A stretch of 64,000 bases of DNA, taken from Polytrichum commune (Eukaryota > Streptophyta > Polytrichopsida > Polytrichales > Polytrichaceae). The notes beneath the pieces were generated by a model. The model made no database searches, was not told the DNA's origin, and was given only the letters and a program-made list of their open reading frames with translations. Each line of letters starts with the position of its first letter. Within the stretch, counting starts at the first letter, position 1. Position numbers and translations under genes: made by a program. The DNA is taken from NCBI GenBank assembly GCA_950295325.1, contig OX485806.1, forward strand, positions 47,921,169 to 47,985,168, given 5' to 3'. Below, in pieces: positions 54,540 through 64,000 of the stretch.

Positions 54540-55640
54540 AACACTCAAGAATTATCATAACATCCGGGTTCGGTGTGGGCATTTGCTAAGGTAGGCCACC
54601 CTCACCGAAGGGCTTATGCAGTACTTTTAGGCTCCCTCGGAAAGGGTGTCCAAAAACACCACACCTTCTAAAATTCCCAAACTTTCTTGGGGACGTGGCG
54701 GGGATCATCAAGATTGCCGAGAATAATGAGGCTAATCGCCCCGAAAGGAAGTTGGACCCTCATACCAACACAAAGGATAAGCCAAAGGTACAACTTCCAA
54801 CAAGGGTAATATCCAAAGAGGAAAACCACCCAATGTTGGAAACAAAGAATGTAGCTTTGTGGTACCAAAGAAAATCATATTTGTACGACAAACTGAATGT
54901 TAGAAAATGGCCTTGTGGTATCAAAACAAATCATGTTATTACTGTGGACCAAATGTTAGACAATGGCTTTGTGGCCAAAGCTAGTAGTTGTAAGCCAAAG
55001 CCAAGTTTTTTATACCTCAAGGCTCAAATGAATGAAGGAAATATCACATGTTTGATTGACAAAGAGGCAACGCCCTTCATGAGCTTGAAGCTCATAAAAA
55101 AGTTGGGGCTTGCTAAAGGCGAGCTGCATGAGAAAAAAAAGGTGGCGTTATATGTGACCTTATAATGTGAGACATTGGAATTTGTGGAGATTTCACACTA
55201 TGTGAAATAGATGAGGTGCACCACATTTTGGAAGACATCTTTGAAACTCACACGGTATATGTCAGTTGCAAGTCGTTGTTTTTGTGCTATGTTATGATGG
55301 AAAAAATATGAGTTTCATATTGATAGGAGGAAGCAAGTTGAATTTGGTTCCAATTGACTATATTACAAATGAACAAATAATAGTCGTAGCTTGATAAAAA
55401 CAACTCCAAAGTGCTCACGTAGAAGCTAGGAAATATAGGCCTCTCTCCAAAGCACATTTGTGGTGTGTTCGCGAGGTACAAGGATGTACACACTAACGAG
55501 TTGCTCCAAAACATACCACCAATGAAAAAAATTACTTTGTTTGATGAGAGATTGAGTTCACAGGCCATGTAGTGATGAATGGTGGATTAAGTTGAACATG
55601 AGGAAGGTCAAATCAATCCAAAAATTGAAGCAACTTTTGA
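54540..55640 (+). pseudogene. family B gag-end, protease and RT-entry fragment
   Basis: Homologous to the complement of 20200-21440. The frame 54695-55165 includes ADQMLDN-type decayed 19-codon repeats (VDQMLDNGFVAKASS), then FLYLKAQMNEGNITCLIDKE and ATPFMSLKLIKKLGL (protease with lost active site), and after shifts RYKDV-like and ERLSSQAM sequence leading to RT. Many stops. RT itself is missing; other DNA follows at 55641. Confidence 0.8.
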
Positions 55641-56930
55641 CCCAAAAAACTTATGTCATTTTTTGGCCTAGCCTACCACTACTGTTGTTAAGGTAGAATT
55701 TAGCACTGTGTTTTGAGTTGTCAAAAATTGACTAGTTGGTCACAAATTGTCAAAAGGGCAAAAAATGCTAGTTTACTAGTTGACGTCAAAATTGCCTTTG
55801 ATGCAAAATTGTTAGAACGTCCACTAGTTGGTTTTTAGTATTTTACTAGTGAATGGTGTATTCAGTAGTAGTAAGTGTTTGGGGTTAGTAACTTAGGTAA
55901 TCAGAAAATAACTTGTAGGTCCAAAGTTATTAAAATGGCATTGGGAGTCTTATACTAGTTGATTGTTTTTTATGACCCCAGTGTGCCAGCTGGTCATGAA
56001 TTGGATAGAGGGCAGGAATGCGTCAGGACAACTAGTTGCAGTGTTTTGACAGGATGGCAACCTACCAAGTTGATCCACCTAATGTTAGTTGTTTTGAAGT
56101 ATATAAGGATGGTCCTAGAGCCTTTTGGCTCTCTTAGTACACATATGCGGAGAGGTCTTAGACCCTTAGAGAAGATATGTATGTTTGTGAGTTTTTTAGA
56201 TCTGGACGGGTGGCAATCTAGAAGTGTATTGCAGTCCGAACAGAACCACAGTCCTGGAAAAACAAGCAATAAAGTGTTGAAGGAGGGATTTGAAGAGTAG
56301 ATTCATTGTTGGTGTTCTACCCTTCTTGGAAGCTAACATAGTCTTAGTGTTGACAAGACAAAGGGATTTTATGTGTTATCAAAAATGTGCATCGGACAAC
56401 TTGTGATGTAGTACCAAGGAATGCATTTGAAAGTAGAAAGGGTGGGTGTGCACGGATGTGACGCTTATGGGAGGACGTCCAGAGCAAGTAGTTAGAATGA
56501 CCTAAAAAATGTACCATAAGTTGGTAGAAGGTTAGAGAGGTCAGATCCGGACTTGGTTTGCGAAAACCATCTCCAGAAGTTGCCGGATCTGACTAAAAAC
56601 GTGAGCTGGTCGAAAATATGAAAGTGGTCAGAATGGCCCGAAAATGATACGGTAGGTTGGTAGGAGGTTAGAGATGGCAGATCCAAACTTACATTGTGGA
56701 CCTTCGTAAGTTGGCTGATCGGGCCAAAAACGTGAGCTGGTAGGTAGTGTCAAGGGCATGTTTCAAGTCTTAAACGGAAGTTGTAGGGGATTGTGCGTCA
56801 AAGGAGATGTCTAAGGATGAGGAACTAGCTTGGGAAGTGTTTATGCAAGGCTTGGACGTGACTAGCGGCGAACTAGTTAATGGAGCAAGGAAAGAGTGTG
56901 AAAATCCATTAACAACTGCCGCTTCATATG
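55641..56930 (+). other. possible LTR-like insert with promoter signals
   Basis: Separates the RT entry of the B copy from a B LTR piece. It has a TATA box in 'gaagtatataaggatggtcc' (about 56097-56117), then a leader and 'agcaataaagtg' about 165 bp later, the spacing expected in a compact LTR (Ty1/copia style). Candidate edges TGTTAAGG (55686) and GCTAACA (about 56338) were not confirmed by a TSD. A 137-bp unit is duplicated at 56487-56745. Confidence 0.35.
56487..56745. repeat. tandem duplication of a ~137-bp unit
   Basis: 'gttggtagaaggttagagag' ... 'aaaaacgtgagctggtcg' and 'gttggtaggaggttagagat' ... 'aaaaacgtgagctggtag': two copies about 80% identical by eye. Confidence 0.8.
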
Positions 56931-57300
56931 GTTTGGGCCAAGTAGACATTTTTCCCTTAGCCATTGGGGCTAGAAGCCCCCAATAGCTTCAAAATCACTA
57001 TTACTTCTACACATGATCTCTAATATTATCAAACAACCACTTTATTGACATTTACTCTTTGCTTAGATGATGATGGACCCTTCACTTGCCTTCATTAAAG
57101 CAAGTGTTAAGGAAGTTATGGTCAAACCCTGACTCTTGTGACTCCTAGTCTCCGTGGGTGGGAGGTGTTCTCAATGCCCTCACCCACACTAGGATCATTT
57201 GGGCCCTCTCACCAATGGTGCCACAAGTCTCGGGTGTCACTCCGGGGTCCCCCTTGTGCCCATGATGTTGCGGGCATTTCTCATGGAGAGGTGCGCGACA
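56931..57300 (-). mobile_element. truncated family B LTR
   Basis: Begins within the LTR (gggccaagtagacatttttccc) and ends GAGGTGCGCGACA at 57300. A second internal deletion joins 'gttatggtcaaaccctg' to 'actcttgtgactcctagtc', removing the palindrome region. Confidence 0.8.
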
Positions 57301-58000
57301 CTGTCACCAAGCCTTTAGGGAGCTCAGAAATAAGTTGTATTTGTTGCCTATATTGAAATTTGTAGAGTTTGACAAATCTTTTGAGGTGCAATCACATGTA
57401 AATGATTTTTCCATTGGCGGAGTGTTGATGCATGATGAACAACCCATCACATATGAAAGCAAAAATCGCATAGGTTGTCACAAGAGATTGCCAACTCATG
57501 AGAATATTTTTTTTGCCGTAGTGCATTGCTTCAAGATATGGCACTACTATTTGGGGTAACACAAGGCCAAGCTCTACATGGAGTATTTTTGGACACAAAT
57601 ACAAGTGAGCGCCAAACCATTCTAGTAGCACAATATTTTGGCGCTTATGAATGTGAAGTTGATCCACAAATTGAGCCGTGACAATGTGGTGTCGGACACC
57701 CTAATTGGACTGAAGGAGTTCCAAGCAATGGGCACATCCCAAACCTTGTGGCAAATGTTTAATGGCAAATAAACTTGTAATACAAGTTGAGGGAAGGGTA
57801 CATTAGCAACCTTGAAGCACAAAGGCTTCTACGTGAGCTTTGCAAGGGCAAAGCGCTCAAGGAGATAAAATTGATGAACGGATTACTCATGTATAAGCAA
57901 AGTAGAGTGTATGTGCCACAATGCAAAGTGAGGCTATTGTTAACAAAAACCATGATAGTTCCATTGTTGGCCATAAAAAAGACAACACCACCATAGTTGT
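57301..58000 (+). pseudogene. family B RNase H and integrase N-terminus
   Basis: Reads LPILKFVEFDKSFEVQSHVN then DFSIGGVLMHDEQPITYESK, ENIFFAVVHCFKIWHYYLG, and after stops IHKLSRDNVVSDTL and YVPQCKVRLLL. This is the RNase H domain (Asp in VNDFS) and the lead-in to integrase, with several stops (57559, 57770). It follows the LTR piece directly. Confidence 0.85.
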
Positions 58001-58019
58001 GGTGTTGAGAAGGTATTAA

Positions 58020-58746
58020 TTACAATGTAGCCACGCACTCGGCAACCAAGTAGCCGCCGTTCATGATGGCTTATGGAGTGGATCCGTTCCAACTTATTAA
58101 CCTAGTTCTCGAGGGGGCACATTTAACACTAAAGTTCAACAAAGATGGTGAGGGTTTCTCCAAGAATCGTGAACAAATCTTGAAGAAAACCAAGTTGTTG
58201 TTGGAAAAAACCCAAAGGTGCTACCAAAAGCAAATCAATGCCAGAAGATGCAAAGTGGAATATGATGTGGGCCAAAAGATGTTGTTGAATGTGAAGAACT
58301 TCACCATGCCCCAAGCGCTCACTCCAAAATTCATGTCCAAATTTGTGGATCCATTTTCTATCATGGGATGAGTGTTCAAGGACATGTGTAACTTGGAGTT
58401 ATTGCCTAAGATCAAAGTGCATCCAATATTCCATATCTCATTATTAAATCCATTGAAGAAAAACACCTTGTGGCCCGATTGCAAGCAACTGAATAGGCCA
58501 CCTCTCAACCTTGTAGGAGATCATTTGGAATACAAAGTAGAGGGCATCCTCAAATGCAGGAATCCCAAGCAAAAAACAAAAGAATATTTGGTGAGATGGC
58601 AAGGATACCGTGAGTTAAAAATTACTTGGATAGCGGCAAAAGATATAGTGAACGCCAAGTTTTTATGGAGTGTTTTGAAGAATCTAGGGCTAGAGGTTTC
58701 ATTAAAAAGAAGCATACGCATTGATGAGGATATTAATCTCCTTTAA
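58020..58746 (+). pseudogene. family B integrase tail and chromodomain
   Basis: MAYGVDPFQLINLVLEGAHL, then LTPKFMSKFVDPFSIMG and a stop; a second frame continues DMCNLELLPKIKVHPIFHIS and EYLVRWQGYRELKITWIAAK, the clearest chromodomain of the window (YLVRWQGY...TW). The integrase catalytic core is absent: 57960-58060 jumps from the N-terminus to the tail. Ends INLL-stop at 58746, followed by purine-rich TGGGGGAAAA. Confidence 0.88.
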
Positions 58747-59321
58747 TGGGGGAAAACCGCTAATATCACACTTAGCTTGGAGGCAATGTTTTTCATAACA
58801 TGTACTTGTTTTTGGACTTGGGGGAATAAAATTCAACATTAGTGGTGCAAATAGAAGAGTATGCGATGAGGACCTACTTTTGTACTTGTGTTTGGTTAAT
58901 GGAGAAGGGAGACTAAACATGTGAGTAAGCCGAGTACATGGGGACCAGGGCTTGGAAGGGCCTTGAATAAAACTAAGTAACCTCATAGCCATGGGTTTGT
59001 TTGGGTGGGGACAAAGTGATTGCATGTGCTTATAAACATGCAATCCACGAGCTAACGAGAGTTGTTGTATAGGAGTCATGAACCCATGTCTCAAAAAAAC
59101 AAAATGGGAACCGAGTCCGGCGGGACTTGGCGTCACCCCATGTAATCGAGACTTGGCTTAATAATGAAAAACCATCTCGGAGTTGCAATTGAGACAACTT
59201 AATAGAAGCATTGTGGTCTAGCCTTGTTGTATCAAAATGGTAGAGTTTGGGTATTGTAACGTGACGTGGGAGGCCTTAAAATAGAGGCAACCCAACTAAG
59301 TCTTAAAAATAGGTGGCTCTA
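58747..59321 (+). other. family B 3' UTR copy
   Basis: Collinear with the complement of 13690-14290 ('gaaccgagtccggcgggact', 'ggaggccttaaaatagaggc'). No 3' LTR follows; a copia fragment begins at about 59322. Confidence 0.75.
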
Positions 59322-59845
59322 ATGTAGTTCAACACAATGTGTATTTGAGTGATAACAATATTGTCAAAATGGAATCCATCTTCGTGAAGGCAATTGTGAA
59401 AAATAATATCAAGAAAATTTGTATAAAACATGCGCTCTATGTGCCCAAATTGCATGCTAATTTTTCCTCAATGAACAAACTTGTGTCGAGCGGTTTGAAG
59501 GTCCAATTCAACCTAAATAAATGCATTGTAAAATCTTGCAAGGGTGAAGCCATTGCGATTACGCCACACAAAGGCAGCTTGTACAAAATAAGTTTTGTGA
59601 AGTGGCAAAAACATTGGAAGATTTCTTATACCGCATCCTCGTTACTTTGCAAATCATGCATGAAAGACAACCAACTTATGGTTGCGTTTCCGAATGACGA
59701 AGGAGGGGAGCAACCAAACATTTAGAAATAATGCATTCTAATGTGTGTGCCTCATGAGGACATGAGAAATTGAGGTGGTACTAGGTATTTTTTGACATCT
59801 CTCAATGATTTTCCAAAGAATAGATTCTCTGTGTGACTTGCCAGG
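59322..59845 (+). pseudogene. Ty1/copia integrase N-terminal (gag-pre-integrase) fragment
   Basis: The frame 59339-59725 reads VKNNIKKICIKHALYVPKLH then ANFSSMNKLVSSGLKVQFNL and NKCIVKSCKGEAIAITPHKG, the pre-integrase region of Ty1/copia elements. It skips the HHCC His pair (an internal deletion at about 59590) and resumes LLCKSCMKDNQLMVAFPNDE, then ARYF-like 'GGTRYFLTSLNDFPKNRFSV'. No LTR or other copia domain is nearby. Confidence 0.85.
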
Positions 59846-60180
59846 CCGGATTAAGCTGATCCGGACTGGTTGTGAGGGAATACCAGAACGTGGCCATATC
59901 GGGGCATCTTCCTCAGATGAGCCACATCACCATTGTAGGTAGAAATTGAGGAGGTAGGAGTAGGAGTAAGTCTTAGCTTTAGTGGTTCACCCAGAGGCAA
60001 GTCCCAGAAGTAAGGATTTCCAACGTAACCATCCGGAAATGGAAAGGCCATTCCGCTCGGTGGTTGATTTTCAAGCAAGGAAGGAGAGTCGCTACCATCT
60101 TACACTTCACAGGGTCCCTGGAACGATACTCAGATCATCTGGACACCGGATTAAGCACTAAAAATGCTTAACCGGCTCCT
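59846..60180. other. GC-richer segment with a short hairpin; ORF of unknown kind
   Basis: A minus frame (59851-60078, 75 codons) has normal complexity but no recognised domain. 'ccggattaagcactaaaaat' then 'gcttaaccgg' (about 60144-60173) forms an 11-bp stem with one bulge. A 'ggccggattaagctgatccgg' motif at about 59845 resembles one arm. Confidence 0.35.
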
Positions 60181-63100
60181 TTTGTCGATCATGTGTTCTG
60201 ACATGAATGAACATTTTTTATGAAAGAAATATGCTCACAAAGTCACACAAAATGAAGTTAAAAATAATATATTCCCATGATGATGTCTTCACCATATTAC
60301 ACACTACAAAAATAAGAATCTATTGTCTTTTGATGGTGTTTGTTGATGTTGGAAATTAACAATTTAGAGATTTGGTTGAGTTGCGGATTCATATCTTTCC
60401 ACAATTTACATCATCACATAATAGTATGCCTTACATTATGCATTTTTTTCTTGAAGTCATGGTAAGTAGTACAATAATCAAACTAAAAGAAAACCCATTC
60501 CAAAAGTTTATTCTTATACCAAACTTTGAATGAAGCAATTATTCCTTGATCGAAGGGTTACAACACAGTTGTAGACATTAGGTGGTAAGAAAAACAATAT
60601 TTATATTGCTCAATTGCAAGGTTGACAAACCAAAAGATTCACCCCCATCAACATGCTTAAGGGATTAAGTAGCAAAATTGTTCATAGTTAGAAGTGCCTT
60701 CTGCTTTTGAGATTTTAATTGTAGATTGAGGCCATCATCCAACTCTCAAATACATATGATGTCACCCATGTTGTTTGGTTTGCGAACCACCACACATAAT
60801 ATGTTGGTAACAACCTTCCAAAGAATCTTGGGCATAGATATATGTAAATAATCCTAGGTTCAACTTGTCATTCCATATCATGTTTACAACAAAACCAAAA
60901 GTGAGATGATCCTTCTGAATTTTGTGCCCACAAATTTTTCCTTGCTCTATGTCTTGTTTGGTTGGGCACGATAAATAAACCAATTTCATCATATTGTAAC
61001 CATTTTTTGCTACCATAAACAATGTGGAGGGTCAATGCTCACAAAATTGTGTGTAAGTTGTTTTGTGTGTAGACGTGGTCATCAACACTGGAATTGTTGA
61101 ACTTATAACCAAAATGAAAGGCATTTGCCAATCAAGAGTTTTTTCACCTCCACAACTAAGATATTGAAAAATTTGCATGGACAAATCTAGAATTATAAGT
61201 TGGAAAAGACTAAAAATTCCAATCTAAAGAAATGTGAGATTCAAGTATAAACAAATTTTGAATCAAGAGGAGAAATTAACAATTTCAAAATTCTAGTTTG
61301 CACATCCAACAATCCCAAAACCAACGGCCAGATGAGATTTATAACTCCCATATTAAGATAGGTTAAACTATGTGCACTCCAAACTTTATAATATTAACTT
61401 TCTTAATGTCGGTGCTTCTCTATTATCCTAAAACCCTAGAGAATAGATGTTCTCAATTTAAATCTCACTCCTTGTCATCACGTTTTCCTCCTATATATGA
61501 TGGGTTCTGACATTAGAAATGAACCATTATAATTCAAACCACACACTTACACACATCACGTTGTCATCATTGTAATAATTGTCATTATTACAATGTTGAT
61601 TTTATGTTGTTCCATAAAGTCACATGTTTCACTAAATTTTTTTTATCATGCATCCATGCTAACCACAAAACCCCTCAATATCACGTGCACTTTGGTTGCC
61701 ACAAGAGTGACATTACAAAGTTTTGAGTGCATTATATGTTTATTTTAGATATATTTGACATTCACATATGTAGGTTTCACACATTTCCACTTTAGTCAAC
61801 CATAAATCTAATTATTTAAATATATAATTATTTAAAGAAAATAATAATAATCAAATATATAAATATGCACAAAATAGGTACAAATAATGTGGTGGTCCAC
61901 AATGTGTAGGCTCACATAACACCGATATACACTATCCCAAAAATATTTGTCCCAACTAAAGCCTACTTGGAAATGTGGAACCTAATTGAGTGCCACCAAA
62001 CTAAATACCACACCATAGGGTCTACCCAATCAGATGGAGGGTAAAAAAACTCCTTCAAGGGGTAACTAAACTTGAGATCTGAGAAGATAAACCAAAGGTA
62101 TAATTTATGCTATTGTGATACATGCTAACATCTATAATGTCACATTTTGTAATGTTGTTCCCTCTCTTATATTCCAAAACTCTAGGAAATGGATGTGCTC
62201 AATTTAAATCTTCTTCCTCGTTGTCACACTTCCTTCTCATATATCCTCGGGGGGATCACATCCCCTTACATTTTGTAACCATGTGTAATAATGGGGTATT
62301 TAATGGGGGGATATTTATGGACCTCTCAATATTTTTTTCCTCCTTATTTGTAGATATAAAGTTACTTTGACATATTTTTTAGCACCCTATGTTTATTTGT
62401 AATTGTTTAGAGAGGTTAATTTTTGGCATCATATTTTTTTTAATAAATCGTACAAGTACCAAATAGTGGACGGAATACTATAGCATTGCAAAATCAACTA
62501 TGTGAGCAAAAAACGTTCCATAATATCCATCTTGTCATTCAATCGGTTTCAATCAGTTATACCAATGCTAAACCATTCAAAGTGCAATTCAAAACACAAC
62601 CAATAACACTTGGATTCTAGTTAAAAGATTACCAATAAACATGGAGATAATAAAATATATAAGCTAACATAGACAAGTTGTAAACGCAGATAGAACAAAA
62701 CCAGAAATATAATCTATTGTCACAAGATATGAAATTTTGCATAATTATATACTCCAAAAACAAAAGGTTGCATTCAAATGAAAGAAAACTAAATACAAAA
62801 ATTTAAAAAAATTAGTTTGATTGTCTTTACAAACATATTCAATCTTGTACCAAATATTTATAATGTGAAGGATTATGATATAGCTATGCACCCTCCAATA
62901 CATGTCAATATCCTCTACAATGTCATGACAAGACTAAAACTTTTGGAGAGGTTTAACACCAACGATGACGAATAACTAAAACTAATTGTTACCATGAGGC
63001 TGGCAACCTTCGAAGTTTCCAACCACTCCACCACGTCTTCCTCCAAGGCAAAGTGCAATCCTCCAAATCTACCACAGTGAGAAGCCAAATGTTGTAGCGC

Positions 63101-64000
63101 ACCATCGATCATCTACAAAGTTTGTTGTAGCAAAAGATAAATCAATAGAATGTTGGCATATTAGACATTACTAGCAAGACAAATAAGAGTAATAACAAAA
63201 ATTGATGAAGAATGAACCACAAGCCAACCTTAATTCTCGTAATTTCATGGCTTCAAAACTAGGTTTTTAGATTTAGAGAATTGAACATGCTCATTCAAAA
63301 ATCTATACAAGATCAAATAACAAGAAACGTGCAAATTTAAGGTTTGTGAAACCATAGTACCTAGCTTCCTCCGAATTTGGATTGAAAGTTAACTCATCAT
63401 CTTGATTGCATTTGAAAAGTTTAATACATGTTTATCATTTCAACCATCCAATGCGTATTAATAAACCACATCTTTCAAGGCATCAAGAGAATTTTATAGA
63501 TTAAATAACACCTACTAACTTAGAAAACATTTCATACACCAATCATTCATGATTTGTACACTAGAAAGAAAATTAGTCATTTTGTGGTATGGGTTTGGGG
63601 TCACAAACAATATCTTACATCGCTATTTATTTCATGTTGATTTTTCAACAAACTCATTCAACGAGTTCCTATCAACCAGATCAAGCTCAAAGACATTCCT
63701 CTCTACATCAAATGACATAGTCAGTATGCAAATTATGTTATCTACATCAACCCAAATAGAATTTGAGTGGTCATATTTGAATTTGAAGTGTTCTGGGACT
63801 TCTCTAAAATAATTAAGATAGACCACAAAACCGGATTTGATAATTTTTGTTTTTTTAACCTTTGTTCACCTTTTGATTAAGAAGGTCAGTAGGATGCCTA
63901 CAACATTCCCACCTTGTACCTATATTTCGTCTCATTTTTTGAACTCGTCCTATACACCACGGGTGTCAGTCAACTCCATTAAGGACACATGTAGGTTGCA
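60181..64000. other. AT-rich DNA, no gene recognised
   Basis: No TE protein, LTR terminus or RNA gene found. Open frames are short (up to 87 codons) and AT-driven. It contains an 11-bp hairpin at about 61566-61594 (CATTGTAATAA...TTATTACAATG) and a direct repeat listed separately. Confidence 0.5.
61420..62260. repeat. direct repeat pair ~730 bp apart
   Basis: The segment around 61425-61500 ('gatgttctcaatttaaatct' ... 'cctcctatatat') recurs diverged around 62160-62240 ('gatgtgctcaatttaaatct' ... 'ccttctcatatat'). It could be the terminal repeats of a small element or a local duplication. Confidence 0.55.

Overview
The window looks like nuclear DNA of a land plant with a large, retrotransposon-filled genome. 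It holds Ty3/gypsy elements of two lineages (one with a chromodomain), a Ty1/copia fragment, a MULE-type DNA transposase remnant with a WRKY-GCM1/FLYWCH-like zinc finger, plant-type TTTAGGG telomere motifs and a TGGTATCA-type primer binding site. The species cannot be told from sequence alone; the TE protein flavour suggests a non-flowering plant (inference, low confidence). I find no intact host gene, tRNA, rRNA, CRISPR array or bacterial-style operon. Almost every coding stretch is a transposon fragment with stops or frameshifts.

Two LTR families dominate. Family A LTRs start TGTGAGCCCAAA and end in a variant of GGTTTGGCCTCACA. Their ends are conserved, but their cores differ: short LTRs with AGCTGG-rich minisatellites, ~2.25-kb LTRs that carry a small ORF, and GC-rich-core LTRs. 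Family B LTRs (~0.97 kb) start TGTCGCGCACC and end GGGTTGCGACA. A third LTR (family D) and a small TIR transposon are also present.

Layout: 1-5389 is AT-rich DNA, a CA-rich simple-sequence tract, an unrecognised ORF, a truncated A LTR and a MULE transposase pseudogene. 5390-31570 is one old family A element on the minus strand (5' LTR 30021-31570, 3' LTR 5390-7022; gag-protease-RT-RNase H-integrase), broken by three solo A LTRs in its integrase, a further A LTR in its leader, and a complete family B element (12524-22815, LTRs differing at 3 of 973 positions). The B element in turn contains a solo A LTR and a solo B LTR. 31571-37012 is AT-rich DNA with a solo B LTR that is itself interrupted by a solo D LTR. 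37013-43076 holds A LTR pieces, a 47-bp satellite-like array, an F-box-like pseudogene and two opposed integrase fragments joined by a telomere-like motif. 43077-50760 is an A LTR with a nested solo B LTR, then a plus-strand B-type integrase interrupted by a 498-bp TIR transposon and a solo A LTR. 50761-54539 is AT-rich DNA. 54540-59845 is a broken plus-strand B-type element followed by a copia fragment. 59846-64000 is mostly AT-rich DNA.

Insertion boundaries were set by terminal motifs plus target-site duplications (TSDs) read directly: CCCCT, CAACC, CTTAA, AACAA, AGAAC, GTGGT and GAAAGAAA are perfect; AGACG/AAACG and TTCGA/TTCAA are one step off. The most interesting signal is a small ORF near the 3' end of three independent family A LTRs, whose best-conserved block differs between copies mainly at synonymous positions. 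All comparisons were made by eye; no alignment program or database was used.
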